The translations under genes and the position numbers were made by a program. A stretch of 64,000 bases of DNA. Origin: Solimonas marina. Its GTDB lineage: Bacteria > Pseudomonadota > Gammaproteobacteria > Nevskiales > Nevskiaceae. The DNA lies in the NCBI RefSeq assembly GCF_012241385.1, contig NZ_JAAVXB010000005.1, positions 1-64,000 of the forward strand, in the 5' to 3' direction. Positions 49,376-58,525 of this stretch are shown here, in pieces; position 1 is the first letter of the stretch, and the number at the start of each line of letters is the position of its first letter. Under the pieces are notes generated by a model that was not told the origin of the DNA, searched no databases, and was given only the letters and a program-made list of their open reading frames with translations.

Positions 49376-49990
49376 TCAGTAAGGGGCGGCGAGGGCGTCG
49401 ACGTACGGCTTCATCACACGCTCGACGCGGCCGAGCTGTGCATAGTGGCGGACCGCATCGAGATCGACGCGACCGGCCTGCATCGCGGCACGCAAGGCAT
49501 CGACGGCGATATGCGGCCCGATCTTGTTGCGGAACTTGAACAGGTCGGCCAGGGTTTTTTCGAGACGGTAGATGCGCACCGTGACATGCTCGATGACGTG
49601 TTCTTCGACGCCTTCAGTGAAGGATGCGCCGCCGAGGCGGGCGATGCGCAGGGCCGGGAAGTCGAGCCGCGGTCGCGCGGCGCGGCGTTCGATCGCCACT
49701 GCGATCTCGCGTGCATTGGGCTCCCCGAGGCGGTGGAAAGCCAGTGCCGAATTAAGACAGATCACGCCATGCGGCACGGCGCGTGCAACCAATGCCAAGC
49801 TCAGCGGGAACGAGACCCGGCGCGTCGCCGGAACATAGCTGCCACGCCCCAACTTCTTGAGTTGGCCGCGATCGCAAAGCCGCCGCAGATACTCGGCCTG
49901 GATGTCGAATGGCGCCAAATCCTTGGGCCGCAGCACGCCCATCTGCTGCGCGAGGGCTAAGATGCGCTCGGACTTTGTCTGTTCGTCCAC
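49376..49990 (-). CDS. AbiEi-like antitoxin / transcriptional regulator, without toxin partner
   Basis: A 204-residue protein of the AbiEi (type IV antitoxin) family. An N-terminal winged helix (about 7-55; LRPKDLAPFDIQAEYLRRLCDRGQLKKLGRGSYV) is followed by the C-terminal AbiEi domain with YRLEKTLADLFKFRNKIG. In AbiE systems the nucleotidyltransferase toxin AbiEii follows directly. Here the next gene is pldA and no AbiEii motif is found. It may be an orphan antitoxin or an AbiEi-like regulator. The 146-bp region upstream is clearly AT-richer than its surroundings. Confidence 0.85.
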   Translation of the reverse strand: MDEQTKSERILALAQQMGVLRPKDLAPFDIQAEYLRRLCDRGQLKKLGRGSYVPATRRVSFPLSLALVARAVPHGVICLNSALAFHRLGEPNAREIAVAIERRAARPRLDFPALRIARLGGASFTEGVEEHVIEHVTVRIYRLEKTLADLFKFRNKIGPHIAVDALRAAMQAGRVDLDAVRHYAQLGRVERVMKPYVDALAAPY

Positions 49991-50136
49991 GCTGTGAGCA
50001 ATCGGCGGAGTTCTGAATATCTGTGTACATTAAAAAACATTGAAGCGGCAGGCGCAAGCAAAAGTCTTGTAAGGCGAATACTGGATAGTTTTAAGAAACA
50101 CTTGAAAATAAATAATTTTTGCGAGAAAGGGCGCTG

Positions 50137-51915
50137 ATGCTCGCGGACATCGCCCTGTTTCTGGCGGCCGCCGTGCTCTTCGTGCCGCTGTTTCGCCGCC
50201 TTGGGCTGGGTGCGGTGCTCGGCTATCTGGCCGCCGGCGTGGTCATCGGCCCGTCCGGGATCGGCGCCATTGGCGAGCCGGAGCAGGTGCTGCACTTCGC
50301 CGAATACGGCGTGATCCTGCTGCTCTTCATCATCGGCCTCGAGCTGCAGCCGAGCCGCCTATGGGCGATGCGCAAGTCGGTATTCGGCCTCGGTGCCGCG
50401 CAGGTCTTTGTCAGCACGGCGCTACTGGCGCTCACGGCCTATCTGGCCGGCGTCGAGCCGCGGGCGGCGTTTGTCGCCGGCTTCGGTCTGGCGATGTCGT
50501 CGACGGCGCTGGCGCTGCAGATGCTGGGCGAGCGCCGCGAGTTGACCACGCCACACGGCCGCGCCGCCTTTTCGATCCTGCTGTTTCAGGATCTCAGCAT
50601 CATTCCGTTCCTGGCGCTGGTGCCGCTGCTGGCGAGCATCGAGCCGACCGCGGGCGGCGGCTGGCTGAAAGCGGCCAAGACCATGGGCATGTTCCTGCTG
50701 GTCGTGCTCGGCGGGCGTTACGCGGTGCGGCCGGTGATGAAACGGGTTGCTGCGGCGCAAACCCCGGAGCTGTTCACCGCCGCGGCGCTGTTGATCGTCA
50801 TCGGGACCTCGCTGGCAATGGCAGCGGTGGGACTGACCATGTCGCTCGGCGCGTTCCTGGCTGGCGTGCTGCTGTCGGAATCCGAGTTTCGCCACGAACT
50901 GCAGGCCGACATCGAGCCCTTCAAGGGGCTGCTGCTTGGCCTGTTCTTCATTGCCGTGGGTATGTCCGCCGACCTGCATCTACTGATCGCACATCCGCTG
51001 CTGATTGTTGCGGCGGTCCTCGGATTGATGGCGATCAAGGCGCTGGTGCTGTGGCTGACCGCCTGGATCGGACGCTACGGGCACCAGACCGGCGCGGCGC
51101 TGGCGGCGGCGCTGCCGCAGGGGGGTGAGTTCGCCTTCGTGCTGTTCTCGGCGGCCGTCGCCGTCGGCGTCATGCAGCCGTCGCTGTCGGCGCTGCTGGT
51201 GCTGGTGGTGACGATTTCGATGATGGCGACGCCGCCGCTGTTCACATTGCAGACGCGGCTGCGCAAGCGTTTCGGCTCGCGACCCTACGACAAGATCGTG
51301 ACCGGCGAGCATGAGGTGCTGATCGCCGGGTTCGGCCCGTTCGGCCAGATCGTCGCGCGTATCCTGCGCGTCAAGCACATCGGTTTCACGGTGCTCGACA
51401 AGGACTTCGAGCACGTCGATTTCGTGCGCCAGTTCGGCAACCGTATCTTCTATGGCGATGCGAGTCGCCTCGATCTGCTGCGCGCCGCGCATGCCGACAA
51501 GGCGAGGTTGCTGGTGCTGGCGATTCCCGACGTCGAGGCGTCGCTGCGCACCGCGCAGACCGTGCGTCGCCACTTTCCGCAGCTGCGCATCTTTGCCGCC
51601 GCCGCCAATCGCCAGCATGCGCTGCGCTTGATGGATCTGGGCGTGGCGCCGGAGGATGTGATCCGCCGCAGCTATTTCTCGTCGCTGGAGATGACGCGCC
51701 GCGTCCTCGCGGGCCTTGGTGACAGCGACGAAGCGGCCAATCAGGCCATCGACGTATTCCGCCGTCACGACGCCGATGTGTTGCTGCGCCAGTTCAAGGT
51801 GCCGCGCGACGATTTGCAGCAGATGCGGCAGACCACGCAGCAGGCGGCGGGCGAGCTGGAGGCGCTGTTCGCGGCCGACACGCATCCGCCCGGCAAAGAG
51901 GACCGTCCGGCGTGA
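50137..51915 (+). CDS. Kef-type cation:proton antiporter (CPA2)
   Basis: A 592-residue CPA2 antiporter. About 12 hydrophobic helices span residues 1-375, including LGYLAAGVVIGPSGIG near the start and MSLGAFLAGVLLSES. An RCK/TrkA-N domain follows (VLIAGFGPFGQIVARIL, about 388-404) with a Rossmann GxGxxG and GDASRLDLLRAA. The layout resembles KefB/KefC/YbaL, glutathione- or nucleotide-gated potassium efflux. ATG 50137 follows GAGAAAGGG. The TGA overlaps the cyclase GTG. No KefF/KefG gene is nearby. Confidence 0.9.
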   Translation: MLADIALFLAAAVLFVPLFRRLGLGAVLGYLAAGVVIGPSGIGAIGEPEQVLHFAEYGVILLLFIIGLELQPSRLWAMRKSVFGLGAAQVFVSTALLALTAYLAGVEPRAAFVAGFGLAMSSTALALQMLGERRELTTPHGRAAFSILLFQDLSIIPFLALVPLLASIEPTAGGGWLKAAKTMGMFLLVVLGGRYAVRPVMKRVAAAQTPELFTAAALLIVIGTSLAMAAVGLTMSLGAFLAGVLLSESEFRHELQADIEPFKGLLLGLFFIAVGMSADLHLLIAHPLLIVAAVLGLMAIKALVLWLTAWIGRYGHQTGAALAAALPQGGEFAFVLFSAAVAVGVMQPSLSALLVLVVTISMMATPPLFTLQTRLRKRFGSRPYDKIVTGEHEVLIAGFGPFGQIVARILRVKHIGFTVLDKDFEHVDFVRQFGNRIFYGDASRLDLLRAAHADKARLLVLAIPDVEASLRTAQTVRRHFPQLRIFAAAANRQHALRLMDLGVAPEDVIRRSYFSSLEMTRRVLAGLGDSDEAANQAIDVFRRHDADVLLRQFKVPRDDLQQMRQTTQQAAGELEALFAADTHPPGKEDRPA

Positions 51916-53207
51916 GCGGCGACATCATCGCCAACAGCATCGTCGCGCTGGTGGCGCTGGGCATGGGCCTGGCGTTCGTGTCGGCCGACCGCCGCTCGCC
52001 GACGTCGCGCGCGCTGGCCGCGGCTTATGCGTTCATCGGCCTGTCGATCTATCTGAACCTGGCGTGGACTTCGCCGGTGCCCGAGTTGCCCTGGTGGACG
52101 GCGTGGTTCGCGCTGCCCGAGGCCGCGGCGACGATCACCATGCTCGAATGGATCATCCGCGTGCGGCGGACGGTGCCGGTCGACCCCGATCTCGACCCGC
52201 GTTTCGGTGATCGGGTGTTGCGCAGCGGCCAGATCGGCGGCCTGCTGTACGGACTGTTCTCGCTGATGTGGCCGGACATCCGCATCTCGCATTTTCTGCG
52301 TGCCAGCTCCAACCCCGAGGTCTTCCTCAGCGGCGGATTCTGGCTGTTCGCGCTGCCGCTGCTGTACGCGACGCTGAGCGGCACGGTCGGCATTTTGCTG
52401 TTGCTGCGTCGCCGCCCGGAGCGTGCCGAGACCATTCGGGTGCTGGCGATGGCACTGGCCGTGCCGTTTCTCAGCGCCAGCTTCATCCTGCCGGTCGAGG
52501 CTGCGGCGATCTCGGTGATCCTCGGCGAGATCATCTTTTTCATCGGCTCCACGCACTATCACGTGCTGCAGGGTCAGCGCGGCCAATTCATGTCGCGCTT
52601 CTTGTCGCCGCAGGTCGCCAAGCTGGTCGCCGAGCAGGGCCTGCAGCGCGCCATGCAGGAGAGCCAGCGCGAGATCAGCATCGTCTGCTGCGATTTGCGC
52701 GGGTTCACGCCGTACGCGGCGGCGCAGCCGTCGGCACAGGTACTGCAGGTCTTGCGCGAGTACTACGACGCCGTCGGCGACGTGGTGTCGAACTACGGGG
52801 CGACGATCAAGGACTTCGCCGGCGACGGCATCCTGATCCTGGTCGGTGCGCCGCTGCCGATGGCGTATCACGCGCCGCGCGCACTGGAGATGGCGGCGCG
52901 CATCCGCGAGGCGGGTGAGACGCTGACGCAGCGCTGGAGCACGGTCCAGCACCCCCTGGGGATCGGCCTCGGCGTCGCGACCGGTGTCGTCACGGTCGGC
53001 GTGATCGGCTCGGCGTCGCGGCTCGAATACACCGCGGTCGGCTCTGCGGTGAATCTCGCGTCGCGGCTTTGCGAGCAGGCCGGGAGCGGCGAAATCCTGG
53101 TCGACGCGCGCACCGCCGATCTGGCCGGTGCCGATCGCCTGCAGCAGCGCGACGCGGTGACCGTCAAAGGCTTCGCCGAGCCGGTGCCGCGCTACGCGCT
53201 CGGCTGA
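51912..53207 (+). CDS. Membrane class III adenylate/guanylate cyclase
   Basis: A 431-residue cyclase with about six N-terminal hydrophobic helices (1-215) and a cytoplasmic catalytic domain (about 253-430). Metal ligands are Asp261 (CCDLRGFT) and Asp305 (FAGDG). Lys300 lies where adenylate cyclases often carry the adenine-selecting Lys. RLEYTAVGSAVNLASR supplies the remaining transition-state and nucleotide residues. The start is GTG 51912, overlapping the antiporter stop (GTGA), so the two are translated together. Probable product cAMP. Confidence 0.9.
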   Translation: MSGDIIANSIVALVALGMGLAFVSADRRSPTSRALAAAYAFIGLSIYLNLAWTSPVPELPWWTAWFALPEAAATITMLEWIIRVRRTVPVDPDLDPRFGDRVLRSGQIGGLLYGLFSLMWPDIRISHFLRASSNPEVFLSGGFWLFALPLLYATLSGTVGILLLLRRRPERAETIRVLAMALAVPFLSASFILPVEAAAISVILGEIIFFIGSTHYHVLQGQRGQFMSRFLSPQVAKLVAEQGLQRAMQESQREISIVCCDLRGFTPYAAAQPSAQVLQVLREYYDAVGDVVSNYGATIKDFAGDGILILVGAPLPMAYHAPRALEMAARIREAGETLTQRWSTVQHPLGIGLGVATGVVTVGVIGSASRLEYTAVGSAVNLASRLCEQAGSGEILVDARTADLAGADRLQQRDAVTVKGFAEPVPRYALG

Positions 53208-53230
53208 TCCGGCGGCCCAGCCGGCGATCG

Positions 53231-54136
53231 CTAGTCGGCGCCAACCGCCACGCCGATCTCGCCGTCGTCGCCCACCCAGGCGCGGAACATCGCCGCCGAG
53301 TTGAACGGCATCGCGATGTTGCCGTGCCGGTCGATCGAGATGAAACCGCCGCGGCCGCCAAGCTTGCTGACGTCGTCGAGCGTGCGCGCACCGGCATCGA
53401 CCAGCGAGCTGCCGGCATAGCGCATCCGCGCGTCGATCTCGAAGCCGACGCCGACACGAATGAAGACCTCGCCGGTGCCGGTGCACGACACCGCGGCGCT
53501 GCGGTCGTCGGCGAAGGTGCCGGCGCCGATGATCGGCGTGTCGCCGACGCGGCCCGGCAGCTTGTTGGTCAGCCCGCCGGTGCTGGTCGCTGCGGCGAGG
53601 TGGCCGTCGGCGTCGAGCGCGACCGCGCCGACGGTGCCGAAGGCCGAGTCGTGATCGAGCACCACGACGTTGTGCTGCTGCGCCTTGCGCAGCTGTCGGC
53701 GGCGCAGCTCGATGATGAAATACTCGGGATCAACGCTGTCGAGGCCCAGCTCAACATTGGCCGCGTCTGCGCCCTCGCCCTGGAACATGACGTGCGGCGA
53801 GCGCTCCATGATCGTGCGTGCCAGGTGGATCGGGCTCCTGGCGCGCCTCGCGCCGGCGACCGCGCCGCAGCGACGGTCGCGGCCGTCCATGATCGCCGCG
53901 TCCAGTTCCGGAGCGCCGTCGCGGTTCAGCACCGCCCCGATGCCGGCGTTGAACAGCGGGCATTCCTCGAGGCGTAGCACCAGTCGCTCGACGGCATCGA
54001 CGCTGCTGGCGCCGTCCTTCAGCATCTGCAGGCCCTCGGCGGCGATGCGGCGCAAGGCGGCACGTTGTTCGCTAGTGTCGACGCTGTCGTCGAGTTCGCC
54101 GGCGCCGCCGTGGATGGCGAGACGGATCATGCGCAA
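53231..54136 (-). CDS. Isoaspartyl peptidase / plant-type L-asparaginase
   Basis: A 301-residue Ntn-hydrolase. The self-cleavage and nucleophile site is GTVGAVALD, where Thr becomes the new N-terminus of the beta subunit. STGGLTNKLPGRVGDTPIIG is the substrate-binding segment (normally GGMTNK). It hydrolyses isoaspartyl dipeptides and asparagine. No signal peptide is seen. It is convergent with the cyclase and divergent from the symporter. Confidence 0.93.
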   Translation of the reverse strand: MRMIRLAIHGGAGELDDSVDTSEQRAALRRIAAEGLQMLKDGASSVDAVERLVLRLEECPLFNAGIGAVLNRDGAPELDAAIMDGRDRRCGAVAGARRARSPIHLARTIMERSPHVMFQGEGADAANVELGLDSVDPEYFIIELRRRQLRKAQQHNVVVLDHDSAFGTVGAVALDADGHLAAATSTGGLTNKLPGRVGDTPIIGAGTFADDRSAAVSCTGTGEVFIRVGVGFEIDARMRYAGSSLVDAGARTLDDVSKLGGRGGFISIDRHGNIAMPFNSAAMFRAWVGDDGEIGVAVGAD

Positions 54137-54261
54137 GATTCCGGTTCGGGAAAGGCTGCAGAGGATAGTGCGGTGTTGCGCGCGCGTGTTGTGAATTCGT
54201 CGGCGGGTCCGGGGCGGGATCGGTCACCGCTGCGGCCAGCCCGGGAACTGAAATTGGGGGG

Positions 54262-55644
54262 ATGCATTTGAACGTGGTCCTGCTGGCGGTCCTGCTCTAC
54301 ATCGTGCTGCAACTGGCGGTGGCGTTCTTCGTCTCGCGTCGTGTCGTCAGCGAATCCGATTATCTGCTCGCCGGGCGCCGGCTTGGCCCCTGGCTGGCGA
54401 CCTTCGGCGTCTTTGCGACCTGGTTCGGTGCCGAGACCTGCATCGGCGCTGCCGGCGAGGCCTATCGCAGCGGTCTGCTGGCAGTCGCATCCGATCCTTT
54501 CGGCTATTCGCTGGGGCTGGCCTGCGCCGGCCTGTTCTTTGCCGCGACGTTGTGGCGCCGCGGCCTCGTCACGCTCGCCGATTTGTTCCGGCAGCGCTAC
54601 GGCGGCGGCGTCGAGCGCTTTGCCGCCGTGGTGATGATTCCCGGCTCGCTGCTGTGGGCGGCGGCGCAGGTGCGGGCGTTCGGCGAAGTGCTGGCGTCGA
54701 CCGGCGCGCTCGGCGTGTTTGCGGCGACCACCATCGCCGCCGTCGTGGTCGTCGTCTACACCGCAGTCGGCGGTATGTGGGCCGATTCGTGGACCGATCT
54801 CGTACAGGGCATCGTCTTGATCGCCGGTGTCGCTGCGATCGGTCTGGTGTTCGCGCATGACGGCGGATTCGCGCAGTTCAGTGTGCACGGCCTCGGCGAG
54901 CCGCTCGAGGACGGCCCGCGACCACTGCTGGAAACGCTGGCGGTGCCGATCTTCGGCACCATCGCCGCGCAGGAACTGGTCGCGCGTCTACTTGCCGCGC
55001 GCAGCCCACAGCTCGCGCGTGGTGCCGCGGTCGGCGGCGCGCTGTTGTATCTGGCGGTCGGCATCGTACCGGTACTGCTCGGACTCGCTGCGGCCGCCAG
55101 CGTCGGGCCCGGCATCGAGCCGGAGCAGCTGTTGTCGACGCTGGCGCAACAGCATCTGCCGATGCCGCTGTACATCGTCTTTCTCGGGGCACTGGTGTCG
55201 GCGATTCTGTCGACGCTGTCGGGCAGCCTGCTGGTCGCCGGCTCGCTGGCCGCGCACAACGTCGTCTCGCCGCTCGTGCAGCGCGCCGGTCATGTGATGA
55301 GCGAGCGCGCCAAGCTGCGCTGGAACCGCGTCGCTGTGGTCTTGTTCGGCGTCATCGCCTACGCGCTCGCACTCGGCTCCGACAGCATGTACGAGCTGGT
55401 CGAGGAGGCATCCGGGCTGGGGTCGTCCGGCATCTTCGTGATGATGGTGGCGGCCTTGTGGCTGCCTCGGCTCGGCGGCGTCGCCAGTGCGGTCGCCGCG
55501 CTGGTGCTCAGCGTCGGCGTCTATGTGCTCGGCGAGCACGTGCTCGGCTGGTCGTATCCGTACGTCGCATCGCTGCTCGCCGCGGCGGCCGGTTATTTGA
55601 TCTGTGTGCCGCTCGGCCGGCCTGCGGTCGCGGCCCGCGCCTGA
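54262..55644 (+). CDS. Sodium:solute symporter (SSS family)
   Basis: A 460-residue member of the SSS family with 12-13 predicted helices. Early motifs are ESDYLLAGRRLGPWLATF and ATWFGAETCIG. VYTAVGGMWADSWTDLVQG in helix 5 and LSTLSGSLLVAGSLAAHN in helix 8 include the usual sodium-site Ser/Thr residues. ATG 54262 follows GGGGGG. The substrate cannot be told from sequence; sugars, amino acids or organic acids are all possible. Confidence 0.9.
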   Translation: MHLNVVLLAVLLYIVLQLAVAFFVSRRVVSESDYLLAGRRLGPWLATFGVFATWFGAETCIGAAGEAYRSGLLAVASDPFGYSLGLACAGLFFAATLWRRGLVTLADLFRQRYGGGVERFAAVVMIPGSLLWAAAQVRAFGEVLASTGALGVFAATTIAAVVVVVYTAVGGMWADSWTDLVQGIVLIAGVAAIGLVFAHDGGFAQFSVHGLGEPLEDGPRPLLETLAVPIFGTIAAQELVARLLAARSPQLARGAAVGGALLYLAVGIVPVLLGLAAAASVGPGIEPEQLLSTLAQQHLPMPLYIVFLGALVSAILSTLSGSLLVAGSLAAHNVVSPLVQRAGHVMSERAKLRWNRVAVVLFGVIAYALALGSDSMYELVEEASGLGSSGIFVMMVAALWLPRLGGVASAVAALVLSVGVYVLGEHVLGWSYPYVASLLAAAAGYLICVPLGRPAVAARA

Positions 55645-55660
55645 GCGCGGACCGGCGCCC

Positions 55661-57775
55661 CTACTTCACGGCATCGACGATGATTGACGGCGTCAGTAAT
55701 TGCGGCAGGATCTGCGGCTCGGCGCCGCGTTTGTAGACCAGATACAGCGGCACGCCGTTGCGGCCGAAGCGCGCCAGTTCGGCGGTGATGGCCGGATCGG
55801 CGCGGGTCCAGTCGGCGACCAGCACGGTGACGTCCTGTTCCTGGAACGCCTTTTCGACCGACGCTGCGTGCAGCGCGACGCGCTCGTTGACCTTGCAGCT
55901 CAGACACCAGTCGGCGGTGAAGTCGACGAAGATGGTGCGGCCTTCAGCGCGCAGCTCGGCGACGCGTGCCGCCGACCACGGTTCGCTGCCGACGTCGACC
56001 TGCGCGGTTGCCGAGTCGGCGGCGACATCGGCCGGCGACGGCAGCTTGACCAGCAGCGCGATCGCCAGTGCCACCGCCGCCAGCTTGCACAGCGCCGCGA
56101 ACACGCCACGCGCCGACCACAGCCACAGCACGAAGGCGATCAGCACCAGACCGATCAGAATCTGCGCGCCGGCCGAGCTGTCGAGCTGACGTGCGACCAC
56201 CCAGACCAGCCAGACCACCGACAGATACAGCGGGAAGGCCATCAGCTGCTTGAAGCGTTCCATCCACGCGCCGGGCTTCGGCAGCAGGCGCGCGGCGCCG
56301 GGCACGAAGCCGATGATCAGGAACGGCAGCGCCAGGCCCAGGCCCAGCGCGACGAACACCGACAGCGCGATCGCCGCCGGTTGCGTGACCGCGTAGCCGA
56401 TCGCCGTTCCCATGAATGGCGCCGTGCACGGGCTGGCGACGACGACCGCCAGCACGCCGGTGAAGAACGCGCCGGACAGGCCCTGTTTCTCGGTCAGGCT
56501 CTGGCCGAGGTTCATCAGCCGCGTGCCGAAGCTGGCGACGCCCGACAGCGAAAGCCCCAGGGCAAACAGCAGATAGGCGAGCAGGCCGACGAACACCGGC
56601 GACTGCAATTGGAAGCCCCAACCGGCGGCCTTGCCGGCCCGCTGCAGCAGCAAGATCACCACTGCGGCGCCGACGCAGGACGCGATCACGCCGACGCTGT
56701 ATGCGACGGCCTGGGCACGCTGGCCGTGCGGTCCGGCGCGCGCCAGTGACAGCGCCTTCAACGACAGCACCGGGAACACGCAAGGCATCAGATTGAGGAT
56801 CAGGCCGCCGAGCAGGGCCGAGCCCAGAACCAGCATCAGACCGGCGGGCGCGCGACCGTCGTCGGCATCGGGGGGCGCGTCCGGCGCCGGGCCGACGCTG
56901 GGTTCGGTCGTCGTCGACGCTTTCTCGTGCGAGGCGGCTACCGGGTCGACGTTGCCCGGCGTCGCCGAGAACTGATAGGCCTGCGCGGTCTTGCCGTGCC
57001 AGACGACCAGCACGCCGTCGACTGCTTTCGGCGGGTCGACCAGATAGGTGCTGGCCGCCTGGCTCAGCCGCAGCTGCTGGCCGTCGAAGGCCGTGCGCTG
57101 TGTGGCGGCGTGATTGACGAGGTCGTTGGCGTACGGAAAAAACGCGACGCGATCGGCGCCCTGCAGCGCGCTGCCGTCGACGGCCAGCGACACGGTGTCG
57201 TGTGCCACCGCGAAGTGCGCGCTCCAGCCCTGTGCCGGCTGCGGGACTTCGCTGCGCGTCCTGGCGAAGGCCGCCGTCCACTTCGGATCGGCGTTCGCGC
57301 TCTGGGCGGTGGGCAGCGTCAGGTCCAGATCGGCTTCGCCGGGAATGCAGATGTCCTTGCAGACCAGCCATTTGGCTTTGGCGTGCAGGGTTTGTCGGCC
57401 ATGCACGCCGGTGTCGACCGTCAGCGGCACGAGGTGCAGGGTTTCGCTGCCGTAGCCGTAGTTCGCCAGGTCGCCGAGGCGTTCGACGTGCGGGTAGGGC
57501 CAGACGATGTCGCCGGCGGCGATGCCCTTCGGCAGCGTCCATTCGAGCTTGGTCGGGATGCCGGAATCGCCAGGATTGCGCCAGTAGACGTGCCAGCCGG
57601 ATTCCGGGGCCAGGCGCAGCGCGATCCAGTTGGTCTGGCCGGGCACCAGCGCATCGCGTTCGGCAATCAGCTCGGCTTCGACATGCGGAGTCTGCATCGC
57701 CGCGGCACGCACCAGCGGTGACGCGAACAACAAGGCGGTGATGAGCAGCAGACGGAACAGCGGACGGATATTCAT
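55661..57775 (-). CDS. DsbD/ScsB-family protein-disulfide reductase
   Basis: A 704-residue three-part thiol transporter. A signal peptide (1-25) leads to a periplasmic domain with CKDIC (Cys139, Cys143). The CcdA-like membrane domain has redox Cys in LMPCVFPVLSLKAL and ASPCTAPFMG. The C-terminal thioredoxin-like domain has WCLSCK. It moves electrons from cytoplasmic thioredoxin to periplasmic proteins. The large N-terminal domain fits ScsB-type members better than E. coli DsbD (565 residues). Confidence 0.92.
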   Translation of the reverse strand: MNIRPLFRLLLITALLFASPLVRAAAMQTPHVEAELIAERDALVPGQTNWIALRLAPESGWHVYWRNPGDSGIPTKLEWTLPKGIAAGDIVWPYPHVERLGDLANYGYGSETLHLVPLTVDTGVHGRQTLHAKAKWLVCKDICIPGEADLDLTLPTAQSANADPKWTAAFARTRSEVPQPAQGWSAHFAVAHDTVSLAVDGSALQGADRVAFFPYANDLVNHAATQRTAFDGQQLRLSQAASTYLVDPPKAVDGVLVVWHGKTAQAYQFSATPGNVDPVAASHEKASTTTEPSVGPAPDAPPDADDGRAPAGLMLVLGSALLGGLILNLMPCVFPVLSLKALSLARAGPHGQRAQAVAYSVGVIASCVGAAVVILLLQRAGKAAGWGFQLQSPVFVGLLAYLLFALGLSLSGVASFGTRLMNLGQSLTEKQGLSGAFFTGVLAVVVASPCTAPFMGTAIGYAVTQPAAIALSVFVALGLGLALPFLIIGFVPGAARLLPKPGAWMERFKQLMAFPLYLSVVWLVWVVARQLDSSAGAQILIGLVLIAFVLWLWSARGVFAALCKLAAVALAIALLVKLPSPADVAADSATAQVDVGSEPWSAARVAELRAEGRTIFVDFTADWCLSCKVNERVALHAASVEKAFQEQDVTVLVADWTRADPAITAELARFGRNGVPLYLVYKRGAEPQILPQLLTPSIIVDAVK

Positions 57776-57839
57776 GATCGAGCCGGGAAAAAGCGTTCTA
57801 ATGACACATCAACACTTGCGTCGGTTCGCAAGCATAACG

Positions 57840-58442
57840 ATGAAGCGGCTTTCGATCCTGCTCGCCCTGCTGATTTCGAGCGTCCTGCTGGCGCCGCGGC
57901 CGGCCCTGGCGCTGGATACCGTGCGTTGCGGATCGCGTCTGGTCAGCGTCGGCATGACGATGTCCGAAGTCCTCGACGCCTGTGGCGAGCCGAGCCTGCG
58001 CGACGCCTGGACGCCGGCCGGAAACCCCATGCTCGGCTATGCCGAGGAGTGGACCTACAACCTCGGCTCCGGCCAGCTGCTGCGCCTGCTGCGCTTTCGC
58101 AATGGCGAGTTGCAGCGGATCGACACCGATGGCCGCGGTTTCGTCGACGACGGCCCCGGCGATTGCGCCCAGCTCGGCATCGTGCCGGGCATGAGCAAGT
58201 ACCGCCTGCTTGCCAGCTGTGGGCCGCCAACCCGCCATCACGCCGATGTGATCCAGGTTCCATACGACGCGCGGCATCGCGTTTACGATCCGCGTTATGC
58301 GTACAGCGGCTGGCATGCGGTCTATCGCGAACACTGGATTTACGACTTTGGTCCCGACCGTCTCGTGCGCATCGTCGAGCTTGAGGACGGCCGCGTTACG
58401 GACATCGAGTTCGGCGACCGGGGCCGGCGTGAATCGCCCTGA
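57840..58442 (+). CDS. DUF2845 periplasmic protein
   Basis: A 200-residue secreted protein. The signal peptide MKRLSILLALLISSVLLA ends near ALA (about 24). The body has two similar units, SVGMTMSEVLDACGEPSLR and VPGMSKYRLLASCGPPTRH, the GMs-x-x-V-L-x-xCGxP pattern of DUF2845/SmpA-like folds. Cys pairs may form disulfides. An in-frame ATG at 57801 would add 13 residues before the signal peptide and is less likely. Function unknown. It is divergent from the thiol reductase, which may matter for its disulfides. Confidence 0.82.
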   Translation: MKRLSILLALLISSVLLAPRPALALDTVRCGSRLVSVGMTMSEVLDACGEPSLRDAWTPAGNPMLGYAEEWTYNLGSGQLLRLLRFRNGELQRIDTDGRGFVDDGPGDCAQLGIVPGMSKYRLLASCGPPTRHHADVIQVPYDARHRVYDPRYAYSGWHAVYREHWIYDFGPDRLVRIVELEDGRVTDIEFGDRGRRESP

Positions 58443-58467
58443 GGGGCGTGCCGAAAGTACGCGAGGC

Positions 58468-58498
58468 TTGACCGCGCTGGCCGCGGCGACTCTATGAT
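58468..58498 (+). promoter_or_regulatory. Candidate promoter of the saccharopine dehydrogenase-like gene
   Basis: TTGACC (58468-58473), a 19-bp GC-rich spacer and TATGAT (58493-58498). The spacer is longer than ideal, so the call is moderate. AGGAGG lies just before the ATG at 58526. Confidence 0.5.
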
Positions 58499-58525
58499 CC
58501 GCTATCACAGGAGGAGAAGCGCAGC

